This document shows positions 46,990-55,294 of a DNA stretch of 64,000 bases, piece after piece (position 1 is the first letter of the stretch; each line of letters begins with the position of its first letter). The stretch spans positions 1 through 64,000 of the forward strand of contig DASTBU010000043.1 in assembly GCA_035711845.1 (NCBI GenBank). The letters are read 5' to 3'. A model generated the notes under the pieces. The model was not told the origin of the DNA and ran no database searches. It saw only the letters and a list, made by a program, of their open reading frames with translations. Position numbers and translations under genes: made by a program. The stretch comes from DASTBU01 sp035711845. GTDB taxonomy: Bacteria; Acidobacteriota; Vicinamibacteria; Vicinamibacterales; 2-12-FULL-66-21.

Positions 46990-49116
46990 TTAGCGGGGAG
47001 GTGGGCACTCGAGCGCGCCGCGGGGTCCGATCGATACGCGCTGCATGCGGTCGCCCTCCTGGATTGCGTCCACGACCGCCAGGTCGCCAGGACAGACGTA
47101 TGCGAAGACGGTGTAATCGTGATCGAGCCGGGAGTTGTCCACGAGATTGACGAATATCTGAGCATCCCCGGTATCACGGCCCCTCGTGGACACGCCGACG
47201 GTGCCCCGCAGGTTCATCGTGAGCCCCACTTCGTCGCGCATGAACGAGCAGTCGCCGCAGTACTCGTTCGCGTTGGGACTACCGCCCTGAATGACAAAGT
47301 TCGGAACCACACGATGGAACCTCAGGCCGTCGTAGTACCGGTCTCGAACGAGCCTGATGAATCGCCACCTGGCGAGCGGAGCCTGCTCCGAATAGAAGGC
47401 CATGCGAAACAGCCCGCGGCCGGCCATCTGTACGGTCACGATCGGGTCGTCGAGCCGCACGTCGAGGGGCGGCAGGTCGGGCCGGCGCTGCTCGGGCGAA
47501 ACCTCCGGCCGACGGCCTGTCCAGGTCCCGATCGCAGAGGCCGCCGCGTCGGCGACCTGTGGATCGATATCCCTCGAGAGGGGCGCGAGCACGGACTCCT
47601 GCGCGCGCGATCCCAGTTCCGCGATCCGGGCGATGAGCGCCAGGCGAGCGTCGCGTGACGTGTCGCAGCGCTCTTGGGACGCCCGGTGCAGCGCACCCGT
47701 CAATGCCGCGAGCAACGCTGGAGTACTCTCGGCGCCTTCGAGGGCAATCGCCGCGGCGCGAAATACCTGATAGGGTCGCGCGGGCGTTGCTCGCCCTGCC
47801 GTCCGCGTGCGCCGGTTCAGCGCGGCAATGAAGAGTGGGTCGCTCCTGGCGCCCAGCCCCTTCCGCAGCGGAGGTAGTGCCTCTTCCACCACGGTGTCAT
47901 CCGGATCGGTTGCGAGACGCCGCAGCGTCTCCACATCGTTCATGGCCCGAGCGGCACGGGCTGCATACAGGCGCACCTGCCAGTCGTCGTGAGCGGCGAA
48001 GGCCGGCATCAGGGCTGCCGCCTGCGCCGGCGACCGCTTCGCCATCGCCACGAGCGCGTGGGCCTGACGCTGCCAGAGGTCCGCATTGACCGGCGTTCGA
48101 ATCGCCTTCGCCAGCAGGCTAGTCACCTGCTCGTCCTCCTTGCAGTGATCGCCGAGCGCATCGAACGCCGCGAGCGCGACGTGGGGGGCCGGGTCCCGAA
48201 TCGCGTCGACGAGCGCGGAGCAGCCCTGATCTGCGGCCCGCCGCGCCCAGGAGCGCACGGCCTCGAGGCGGACCTGCGGAGAGCGGTCGCCCAATGCCGT
48301 GCGGAGGAACTGCACGCGTTGCTCGGCCGTCAACGCGGATCCGGCGCCGGCCGCTGCACTCGCCGCAAGCCGGCGCACCTCGAACTCTTCGTCTGTCAGC
48401 GCGGCCTCGACCGTCCTGGCATCCGCGCCCTGGGCGGCCACGAGCGCGAGCATCGCACTGCGCCGCACATGAGCCGGCTGTGCCTCTTTCTCTCTGGCGC
48501 CGACAATCCAGCGGAGACGTTCGACCGTCGCTCCCTCGAGCGACCCGAGCTCCCGGTGCAGACGAGCCAGTGATTCCAGGCCGCGCACAGCGGAGGCGGG
48601 TGGCTGCGCCAGGTCCAGCGCCGCGCGTAGGAATCCCTCGGCAGTGCGGAGCTGCTCGAGCGTTTCGTAGGGAAGCCGGCCGATGGCGCGGTACAGGCCA
48701 TCCGCTGGAGGCGCGGCGACGAGCGCCGTCAGCACGCCTTCAAGGCGCTGCACGGAAGGTGCATCGGCGAGAGGCCGTCCACGAAACGCCTGTGCGACCG
48801 CGTTGGCGGCCTCGCTTCGCACGTCAGCATCCTTCACCGAGAGCAGTGGCAGCAGAAGCGGCACGACGTCGCGCCGCTCGAGGCGTCCGAGCGCGCGGGC
48901 CGCGGCGGCCTGTACCGGCGGCGACTCCGCGCGGGTCGCGTCGGCCAGGTCGCGCATCTGCTCCGCGGTCGCCGCACGACTTTCCTCTGCGGCGAGCACT
49001 GCGACGAGGCGAGCGTCGATCTCGTCCGAGCGCTGCTGGCCGGGCGTCGCCTCGAGCGGGCGCCCGATAGTTCCGAGAAGCGCCATCATCAGGACAGCGA
49101 ACCAGGACACGGCCAT
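46990..49116 (-). CDS. HEAT-repeat protein with C-terminal cyclophilin domain, exported
   Basis: 708 residues. N-terminal signal peptide (WFAVLMMALLGTIGRPLEA). Residues about 50-500 are HEAT-type repeats (VQAAAARALGRLERRDVVPL, SPQVRLEAVRSWARRA, PHVALAAFDALGDH, WQVRLYAARAARAMND). Residues about 530-700 are a cyclophilin (FHRVVPNFVIQGGSPNANEY, LRGTVGVSTRGRDTGDAQIF, HDYTVFAYVCPGDLAVVDAI). The catalytic Arg of the FHRV motif is kept. HEAT-PPIase fusions occur in acidobacteria and bacteroidetes; the repeats probably hold client proteins in the periplasm. It lies 3 bases after the M49 peptidase stop, in one operon. Confidence 0.9.
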   Translation of the reverse strand: MAVSWFAVLMMALLGTIGRPLEATPGQQRSDEIDARLVAVLAAEESRAATAEQMRDLADATRAESPPVQAAAARALGRLERRDVVPLLLPLLSVKDADVRSEAANAVAQAFRGRPLADAPSVQRLEGVLTALVAAPPADGLYRAIGRLPYETLEQLRTAEGFLRAALDLAQPPASAVRGLESLARLHRELGSLEGATVERLRWIVGAREKEAQPAHVRRSAMLALVAAQGADARTVEAALTDEEFEVRRLAASAAAGAGSALTAEQRVQFLRTALGDRSPQVRLEAVRSWARRAADQGCSALVDAIRDPAPHVALAAFDALGDHCKEDEQVTSLLAKAIRTPVNADLWQRQAHALVAMAKRSPAQAAALMPAFAAHDDWQVRLYAARAARAMNDVETLRRLATDPDDTVVEEALPPLRKGLGARSDPLFIAALNRRTRTAGRATPARPYQVFRAAAIALEGAESTPALLAALTGALHRASQERCDTSRDARLALIARIAELGSRAQESVLAPLSRDIDPQVADAAASAIGTWTGRRPEVSPEQRRPDLPPLDVRLDDPIVTVQMAGRGLFRMAFYSEQAPLARWRFIRLVRDRYYDGLRFHRVVPNFVIQGGSPNANEYCGDCSFMRDEVGLTMNLRGTVGVSTRGRDTGDAQIFVNLVDNSRLDHDYTVFAYVCPGDLAVVDAIQEGDRMQRVSIGPRGALECPPPR

Positions 49117-49119
49117 GCG

Positions 49120-51144
49120 CTATCGCCTCCGGCCCGAGTACTCCAGCATCTGGCACGTGAGGTCCAGCGGATACGAGATCTTCACGTCGGCAATCCGCCC
49201 GTCCTCCGCCCGCACGGCCTCGAGCTTCGGCTGGACGAATCCGGTATAGGAAGGCATGTTCAATCGATCCACGCGTGCAACGACCTCGTCGCGAAGCCGC
49301 GGATCGAAATGCACGCCGTAGGTCTCGAACAGCGTGCGGGCCGCCTCGTAGTCCCCTTCGGCCTTGATTCGCTGCACCTCGGCGAGCAGCCGACCCACGC
49401 CTTCCCGGAACTCCGTCGCGTCCACCATGACGAAGTAGCTCTTGCCCTCGCGCGTGCGCACCTCGATGGCCTTGGAATTGGCCATCAGCCACGCGACCAC
49501 CATCTGGCGGTTGCGCATGTGGTCTTCTTCGATCTGCGTGCCTTCGCGGACCCGCCGCAACTGTGCCAGCGCGTTTCGGGTATAGCCCTCGTACTCCGCC
49601 ATGACGATCTCGTCCTGCGCGTCCGCGCTCACGAGACCCAGCTCGACGAGCTTGGGATCGGGCAGGAAGTAGAGTGCCACCAGATCGGCCCGCGATTCCT
49701 CCAGCGCAGAGTATTGCTCTTTCAGCGCGCTCTGCGGGCTGCCCTGCAGGCGCTCCGAGATGCGGCCCGATCCATGGCCGATCACCTCGTGCATGTTCGT
49801 GGTCAGCTCGCCCGCGAACGCGCTCCATTTTTCGGCGCGCGCCGCTTCGTTGGGCGTCCACGCGAACTCGCGCCGGAACTCCGCCGGCGTCGAGCGGTCG
49901 TATGCTTCGGTCACATTCGACAGCGATACCGACTTGCTGCCGTGGATCTCGCGAATCGACTGGTCGTTCGGCAGGTTGATGCCGACCGGCGTGATCGGAC
50001 CCGATTCGCCTGTCTCGATCACCACGTCGATCGCGTTGGCGGTCACGCCCTGGACCCCCTGCTTCCGGTACTGCGGCGCCCAGGGCATCCGGTCCTCGAA
50101 CCACTGCGCTGCCGCGGCGAGCCGGCGGATGCCGGCCGTCTTGTCGCGGTTCACGTAGTACACCAGGGCTTCCCACGCACCCTTGTGCCCGCGCGCGTCC
50201 ATGTAGACTTCGACGAATCCGTTGATCGTATCCACGGGAGAATCGCGGTCCTGGACCCAGGCGATGTCGTACGCCACGCGGTCTTCGACCCTGCCGCTCT
50301 GATAGAACGCAATCAGTGATCGCAGCGCCGCCGCCATCTTGTCGGTCGCGTACGGGATGGCGTCCTTGAGGTACTGCACGACCGCGCGGATCTCGCGATC
50401 GTACTTGCCGCCCGCCTTGTAGACTTCCTCAACCAGCCGACCGTCGCGCTTGACGAGCCGCGAGTTGAGCGGATACTTCTCCTCGAAGCCCTCGACGTCG
50501 GCCATCGTCACGCCGTCGTAGAGATTGTTGGCGCTCGCTGCGAGAATGTCCCTGCCGTTGCCGGGTGTCTTGTTCGTGACGATCGGGTCGAAGGCGGGAT
50601 CGAAGAAGAGCGGCTGCATCCGCTTCAGCATGTCGCCGAGCGATTCACCGGAGCGGCGTGGCAATCTGGCCCCGTTGCGCTCCGCGGCTGCCACGGCCGT
50701 GGCAAACTCGTCCGGCGTGCACTTCAGGACGAACTTGCGCGCGGTCAGGTTGTTGTACGGTCCCGTGTTGAGCCAGAACAGTTTCGTGTAGCGGAGAATC
50801 TCGGCGAGCGTATCGGCGGCAATACCGTCCGCGTGGGTGATGACCTCCTCCACGAGGTCGCGCATCTCGAGATTGTGCGCGTAACGCTGGTCGTAGAAGA
50901 TGTCCCTTCCCGCCAGAGCAGCCTGATACAAGTGCCAGATCAGGAGCTTTTCCTCATACGGCAGCTGATCGAAGCCGTCAGCGTACAACTGCACCACCGC
51001 GGCGTCGTCCACCTGCTCGAGCAGATACTTGCGATCGGCAGGCGGTTCCGGCCTGGCCTGAGCAGCTGCCGCGGCAGGCGCGGGCACCGTTCCGCTCGCC
51101 GGAGGGACGTTGCGTTCGTCTCCCAGTGACATTGTTTCGCTCAT
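49120..51144 (-). CDS. Dipeptidyl-peptidase III-like (M49) zinc peptidase
   Basis: 674 residues. The zinc signature in the M49 family is HEXXGH; here HEVIGHGSGR is near residue 452, and the third ligand lies in EESRADLVALYF about 55 residues later. It matches bacterial DPP III-type enzymes, which remove dipeptides from the N-terminus of short peptides. The N-terminus starts MSETMSLGDERN, then an Ala/Pro-rich linker; there is no clear signal peptide. A TACGAT box lies 3 bases before the ATG at 51144; ATG at 51132 is an alternative. Together with the HEAT-cyclophilin it may form a peptide or protein processing unit. Confidence 0.9.
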   Translation of the reverse strand: MSETMSLGDERNVPPASGTVPAPAAAAAQARPEPPADRKYLLEQVDDAAVVQLYADGFDQLPYEEKLLIWHLYQAALAGRDIFYDQRYAHNLEMRDLVEEVITHADGIAADTLAEILRYTKLFWLNTGPYNNLTARKFVLKCTPDEFATAVAAAERNGARLPRRSGESLGDMLKRMQPLFFDPAFDPIVTNKTPGNGRDILAASANNLYDGVTMADVEGFEEKYPLNSRLVKRDGRLVEEVYKAGGKYDREIRAVVQYLKDAIPYATDKMAAALRSLIAFYQSGRVEDRVAYDIAWVQDRDSPVDTINGFVEVYMDARGHKGAWEALVYYVNRDKTAGIRRLAAAAQWFEDRMPWAPQYRKQGVQGVTANAIDVVIETGESGPITPVGINLPNDQSIREIHGSKSVSLSNVTEAYDRSTPAEFRREFAWTPNEAARAEKWSAFAGELTTNMHEVIGHGSGRISERLQGSPQSALKEQYSALEESRADLVALYFLPDPKLVELGLVSADAQDEIVMAEYEGYTRNALAQLRRVREGTQIEEDHMRNRQMVVAWLMANSKAIEVRTREGKSYFVMVDATEFREGVGRLLAEVQRIKAEGDYEAARTLFETYGVHFDPRLRDEVVARVDRLNMPSYTGFVQPKLEAVRAEDGRIADVKISYPLDLTCQMLEYSGRRR

Positions 51145-51161
51145 GCAATCGTACCGCCCGA

Positions 51162-52622
51162 TCAGGACAAATCCACGGTCTCGCCGTGTTCTGGCATCTT
51201 CACGGCCCAGCCGAGCGTCGCCGCGACCGAAGCTGAGAGAGCTTCCATCGCGGCTGGCTCGCCGTGCACCACAAAGGTAGTCGTCGGAGAGCGCTCGAAG
51301 CCGCGAAGCCATCGAAGGATCTCGGTGGAGTCGGCGTGCGCCGACATCGATTGGACAATCTCGACCCTGGCGTGGACCGGGACCATCTCGCCGTGAATCT
51401 TCACGGCCGCCTCTCCGTCGATCAGCCGCCTGCCGCGAGTCCCCTCGGCCTGGTAGCCGACAAACAGCACCGTGTTGCGGGAATCGGGCAGCGCAGCCTT
51501 CAGGTGGTGGAGCACGCGGCCGCCGGTCGCCATGCCGCTCGCCGAAATGACGATCGCGGGGATCTTCGAACGCGTCAGTTCCTTCGACTCCTCCACCGAT
51601 TTGATTGTACGAAATCGATCGGTGCAGAACGCGCAGAGCTGACGCTCCAACCTGACGTGCGCGCGCCGGCGTTCCGCTGGTTCCCCGTGATTGGCCGCGC
51701 CGAGCGGCGCCTTGTCATCGGTCACCTCCGGCTGAAGATCGGCGTCGAGCTCGTGCAGCCGTTCCGTGTAGCGGCTCAGCGCCTCGAGGGCCATCGGGCT
51801 GTCGAGGAACACGGGCAGGATTGGAATGCGCGCCTCGTCCTCGAGGCGCTTGATCCAGTAGATCACTTCCTCCACACGGCCGACTGCAAAAGACGGAATG
51901 ATGATCCGGCCGCCGCGCTCGGCGGTGGTCTTGATGACCGACGCGATCTTCTCCCCGTCGTCGCCGTTGTCGTGGACCCGGTTGCCGTAGGTGGACTCGA
52001 CGAGCAGGTAGTCCGCCTCGGCAATCATTGTCGGATCCGGAAGGATCGGGCGATCGAAGCGTCCCAGGTCACCGCCAAAGAGCACGGTCTTGCCGGCAAC
52101 GCGGACGCGGGCATATGCCGATCCCAGGAGGTGGCCGGCGTTGACGAAGTCCACTTCAATGCCGTCGGCGACGGGCATGGGACGGTCGTAACCGACCGGC
52201 TGGAGCTGGGAAATCGCGCGAAAGGCGTCGGCCTCCGTATACAACGGAAGCGCCGGCGTGTGTCTCGAGTAGCGACCGCGATTTGCGTTCTCCGCGTCTT
52301 CCTCCTGGATACGAGCGGAGTCGGGCAGGACGATGCGGCAGAGGTCCTGGGTGCCGGCCGTGCAGAAGATGCGGCCCCTGAAGCCCTGCGCGACGAGATG
52401 AGGCAGATAGCCGCAATGATCCAGATGCGCGTGCGTGAGCACGACCGCATCGATTTCGTCCGCCCTGATGGGAAACGGATGCCAATTGCGCTCGCGCAGC
52501 TTCTTGAGTCCCTGGAAGAGGCCGGCATCGACGAGGAGGGTGGCCTTGCCGGTTTTCAGCACGTACTTCGAACCCGTCACAGTCCGTGCGGCCCCCAGAA
52601 ACGTCAGTGTCAGATCCGCCAT
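51162..52622 (-). CDS. Beta-CASP MBL-fold RNA hydrolase-like protein
   Basis: 486 residues. N-terminal metallo-beta-lactamase motif THAHLDHCGYLP (residues about 62-73), GGDLGRFDRPIL, the beta-CASP insertion with STYGNRVHDN and SMALEAL, then SASGMATGGRVLHHLK and the C-terminal QSMSAHADSTEIL and VVHGEPAAM. This is the family of bacterial RNA-processing exo/endonucleases related to RNase J/CPSF-73. Likely cytosolic RNA hydrolase. A segment of about 30 residues with two Cys (LCAFCTDRF) lies in the beta-CASP part and is longer than I would expect. It lies 17 bases upstream of the M49 gene on the same strand and may share its transcript. Confidence 0.9.
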   Translation of the reverse strand: MADLTLTFLGAARTVTGSKYVLKTGKATLLVDAGLFQGLKKLRERNWHPFPIRADEIDAVVLTHAHLDHCGYLPHLVAQGFRGRIFCTAGTQDLCRIVLPDSARIQEEDAENANRGRYSRHTPALPLYTEADAFRAISQLQPVGYDRPMPVADGIEVDFVNAGHLLGSAYARVRVAGKTVLFGGDLGRFDRPILPDPTMIAEADYLLVESTYGNRVHDNGDDGEKIASVIKTTAERGGRIIIPSFAVGRVEEVIYWIKRLEDEARIPILPVFLDSPMALEALSRYTERLHELDADLQPEVTDDKAPLGAANHGEPAERRRAHVRLERQLCAFCTDRFRTIKSVEESKELTRSKIPAIVISASGMATGGRVLHHLKAALPDSRNTVLFVGYQAEGTRGRRLIDGEAAVKIHGEMVPVHARVEIVQSMSAHADSTEILRWLRGFERSPTTTFVVHGEPAAMEALSASVAATLGWAVKMPEHGETVDLS

Positions 52623-52693
52623 CTACTCTCCATGGTTCCGTACGAAGCCCTGATGTTCCATGCCCAGCCGCTGGCCACGACGCGCAGACGCGC

Positions 52694-53656
52694 TCAGGCG
52701 AAGAGCGCCACCTGCCCCCCGGTATGCCAGAACAGCGCCGTCGTGTCGTGGTCGAACGTGCCGCGGCGGACATGGGCCATCAGACCGGCCATGGCTTTGG
52801 CCGTGTATGTCGGGTCGAGGAAGAGCGCCTCGGTCCGGGCGCAGAGATCGATCGCCGCGCGGGATTCCACGGTGGAGATGCCGTAGCCTTCGCCAACGAA
52901 GGCGTCGTCAATCTCGACCGGAACCCCATCGAACCGGCGCGAATCGAAGCCCAGCAGCGGTCCGAGGCCGGAGAGTATGTCCCGAATCGACCGTTCGAGA
53001 TCGGCTGCGTTTTCGTCGGCGCTGATGCCGAGCACCCGGGTCCTGGCGCCTGCCAGGGTGCAGCCGGCAATCAATCCCGCCTGCGTGCCGCCCGACGAAG
53101 TGGAGTGCACGATGACGTCGGGCGGTTCGATCTGCTCCAGCAGCTCGGTGACCGCGTGGACGAACGCGGCGGCGCCAAGCGGGGTCGAGGCGCCGATCGG
53201 GATCACGTAAGGCCGGCGGCCGACCCGGCGGAGCGCTGCGGCAGCGGCATCCATGGCCGGCGCGCGATCCTCGCGCGCGAGAACGTGGCGCATCTCGGCG
53301 CCGAGCAGCCGATCGAGAAGCGCATTCGCCGTGGGGCGATCCGGCGGAGCGCCGTTGACAACGAGGATGCAGTGCAGGCCGAGCTTGGCGGCCGCCGCGG
53401 CCGTGACGCGGGCGTGATTGGACTGCACGCCGCCGCTGGTAATCAGTGTATCGGCGCCCTGCGCGAGCGCGTCGGCCGCAACGAAACGAATCTTCCGGAC
53501 CTTGTTCCCCCCGAACCCGAAACCAATCGCATCGTCGCGCTTGACGAGCAATCGTGGCCCGCCGCCGAGGGCGGCCCGCAGCCGTGTGAGCTCTTCGACA
53601 GGTGTGGGCGCGGACGCGAACGGGACAAATGGCAGCGAGGCGAGGGAGCCGAGCAT
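52694..53656 (-). CDS. PLP-dependent D-cysteine desulfhydrase/ACC deaminase family enzyme
   Basis: 320 residues, tryptophan synthase beta-type PLP fold. The PLP lysine is in GFGFGGNKVRKI (residues about 45-55), the phosphate-binding loop is SSGGTQAGLIAG and VQSNHARVTAAAAA is the substrate-side block. Closest known activities are D-cysteine desulfhydrase and 1-aminocyclopropane-1-carboxylate deaminase; the sequence does not decide between them. The ATG at 53656 is preferred because the fold begins there; the upstream frame overlaps the divergent gene. The two divergent start codons are only 23 bases apart, with a shared palindromic -10 element. Confidence 0.85.
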   Translation of the reverse strand: MLGSLASLPFVPFASAPTPVEELTRLRAALGGGPRLLVKRDDAIGFGFGGNKVRKIRFVAADALAQGADTLITSGGVQSNHARVTAAAAAKLGLHCILVVNGAPPDRPTANALLDRLLGAEMRHVLAREDRAPAMDAAAAALRRVGRRPYVIPIGASTPLGAAAFVHAVTELLEQIEPPDVIVHSTSSGGTQAGLIAGCTLAGARTRVLGISADENAADLERSIRDILSGLGPLLGFDSRRFDGVPVEIDDAFVGEGYGISTVESRAAIDLCARTEALFLDPTYTAKAMAGLMAHVRRGTFDHDTTALFWHTGGQVALFA

Positions 53657-53665
53657 GAATGCTTC

Positions 53666-53673
53666 AGTATACT
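53666..53673. promoter_or_regulatory. Palindromic -10 element AGTATACT serving divergent genes
   Basis: AGTATACT contains TATACT in both directions. Rightward, TATACT (53668-53673) is six bases before ATG 53680. Leftward, TATACT (53671-53666) is nine bases before ATG 53656. A symmetric -10 can fire both ways, and both mRNAs would be leaderless or nearly so. No -35 boxes are evident. Confidence 0.6.
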
Positions 53674-53679
53674 TGCGGG

Positions 53680-54555
53680 ATGCCCTCACAGCGGTCTCCA
53701 GGACTGCTCGCGTCGCTTTCATCGGACCTGCCGGTCATCGCAGCCGAACTCCGTCCGCCGCGCGCCGAGCTCGAAACCGCGGCCAGCATGGATGCGTGGA
53801 TCGACACCTACCACGCCGTCCGAAGCCTCACGCGCGAAGGCACGTTCGTCTTCCTGACCGACAGTGCGGTGGGTCTCAAGGAGGAAGACAATCTGCGGCA
53901 TCTCGTGATCAACCTCGGGGCAGACGTCCCGCGGTCTTCCGTCATCCCGTTTCTGACCTGCAAGCATCCGCTCGACTACTGTCTCGCATACGCCGATCGG
54001 GCATACCAGCACGGCTTCGAGTCGCTGGTGGTCCTCGGAGGGGACACGAGCGTCGGCCCGCCACGCTGCGTCGATCATGCGTGGCAGCTCAGGGAGCAGA
54101 TCAGACGCCACCGCACAGGCCTGACGCTGGGCGGATGGGCCAATCCCCACTCGGAGGCTGCCGCGCAGGTGGGCCATCTGCTCGACGGTCACATGCACGC
54201 CGAGTTCTATCTGACACAGATCGTTTCGCATCACAGCCGGAAGGCGGTCGAAGGGTTCCTCGTGGAGAGCCAACGCCGCGGCCTGAAGATGCCAGGGTTG
54301 TTCGGCGTGTTCTACTACCGATCGGCCAATCCCGGGACGCTGTCGGCCCTCAGCAAGTTCCTGCCGGTGCCGGTCGATGAGCTGACGAAGGAGTTCGCAG
54401 GCGGCGCAACGGCCGAAGACATCTGCGCGCGATCCATCCGCGAGCTGTCAGAATCGGGTGTCCGGCACTTCTACATCAGCAATCTCCCGCTCGGTCGAGC
54501 GGCTCCGACGCTGCGGAAGATCGTGGCCCTCGCAAGTGGGGTGGCCCTTCCATGA
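53680..54555 (+). CDS. Methylenetetrahydrofolate reductase-like (MetF family) protein
   Basis: 291-residue TIM-barrel protein of the flavin-dependent MetF-like group. Visible blocks are the N-terminal LPVIAAELRPPRAELETA (usual place of the catalytic Glu), VIPFLTCKHPLDYCLAYADR, SLVVLGGDTSVGPP (flavin-side LGGD) and the C-terminal ISNLPLG strand. It is diverged from typical MetF, so NAD(P)H-methylene-THF reduction is likely but not certain. If active it would supply methyl-THF to MetH. The start at 53680 rather than 53659 is chosen because a TATACT box ends six bases before it. Confidence 0.7.
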   Translation: MPSQRSPGLLASLSSDLPVIAAELRPPRAELETAASMDAWIDTYHAVRSLTREGTFVFLTDSAVGLKEEDNLRHLVINLGADVPRSSVIPFLTCKHPLDYCLAYADRAYQHGFESLVVLGGDTSVGPPRCVDHAWQLREQIRRHRTGLTLGGWANPHSEAAAQVGHLLDGHMHAEFYLTQIVSHHSRKAVEGFLVESQRRGLKMPGLFGVFYYRSANPGTLSALSKFLPVPVDELTKEFAGGATAEDICARSIRELSESGVRHFYISNLPLGRAAPTLRKIVALASGVALP

Positions 54556-54589
54556 GCGTGAATCGCCAGTTCGAGGCAGCGGCAACCCG

Positions 54590-55213
54590 CTACTCGCCGG
54601 CGCCCCTGAACTGATCCTCGTCGTCTGCGAACAGCACGTTGAAGCTCGTGAGCGTTCCGTAACAGCCGCTGATGTAGCTCTGAAGCTTCAGCTTCACGTC
54701 CTCCGGCAGCTCCGTGCCGTTCACCTGCTGCTCGAGAGTACGCAGACGGTTCCGAATCATCACGATCTTGTGAAAGAACGTCTCGATCGGCCAGGATTTC
54801 TCCTGTGACGCATTGGCCGGGCGGAGCACCAGCGATCCGCCGCGCCATTTCTCGGCGGGGGCCACGGGCGTGATGCCGGCTTCCTCGCGGATGACGCGTC
54901 GAAGCAGCATCTCGATGTCCACATCCTGACTGTTCATCGGGGGTCGCATCCTTTCACGCTCGCTCACAATCGGGAACGCCTCCCGGCCGACCCGAGGCGC
55001 ACGTGGAGGTAACGCCCCTCCTGCCGCTCGAGGGGAGCTGTCGCTATCCACCCGTGGACCTCCGCGGTAGTTGTGCTCGCTCCGGCAGTATCCGCAGACC
55101 ACGCGCAACGGCGCCCCGGACTGATCGGAGGCAATCACGGTGTGCATGCGGTCGGTCTTGCAGGCGCGACAGTAGTCTTCGAGTGAATCGCCCGCCCGGT
55201 AGATTCTGGTCAC
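54590..55213 (-). CDS. Zinc-ribbon plus helical domain protein, unknown function
   Basis: 207 residues. N-terminal four-Cys zinc ribbon: YCRACKTDRMH and VVCGYCRSEHNYRGG (two CxxC knuckles about 25 residues apart). A Pro/Arg-rich linker follows, then a helical C-terminal domain (DIEMLLRRVIREEAGITPVA, WPIETFFHKIVMIRNRLRTL, LQSYISGCYGTLTSFNVLF). I recall this architecture as a recurrent acidobacterial hypothetical. GTG at 55213 is the best start: upstream codons run into the divergent aminotransferase gene. The open frame continues to 56458 only as antisense. DNA or RNA binding by the ribbon is plausible. Confidence 0.72.
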   Translation of the reverse strand: MTRIYRAGDSLEDYCRACKTDRMHTVIASDQSGAPLRVVCGYCRSEHNYRGGPRVDSDSSPRAAGGALPPRAPRVGREAFPIVSERERMRPPMNSQDVDIEMLLRRVIREEAGITPVAPAEKWRGGSLVLRPANASQEKSWPIETFFHKIVMIRNRLRTLEQQVNGTELPEDVKLKLQSYISGCYGTLTSFNVLFADDEDQFRGAGE

Positions 55214-55294
55214 ACGCGTTATTTCATCACAATCGCGAACCGGGCCGCCGTCCGGCGTCCGCCGCCTGCGGAGTGAGATAACATCTCCAGTGTT

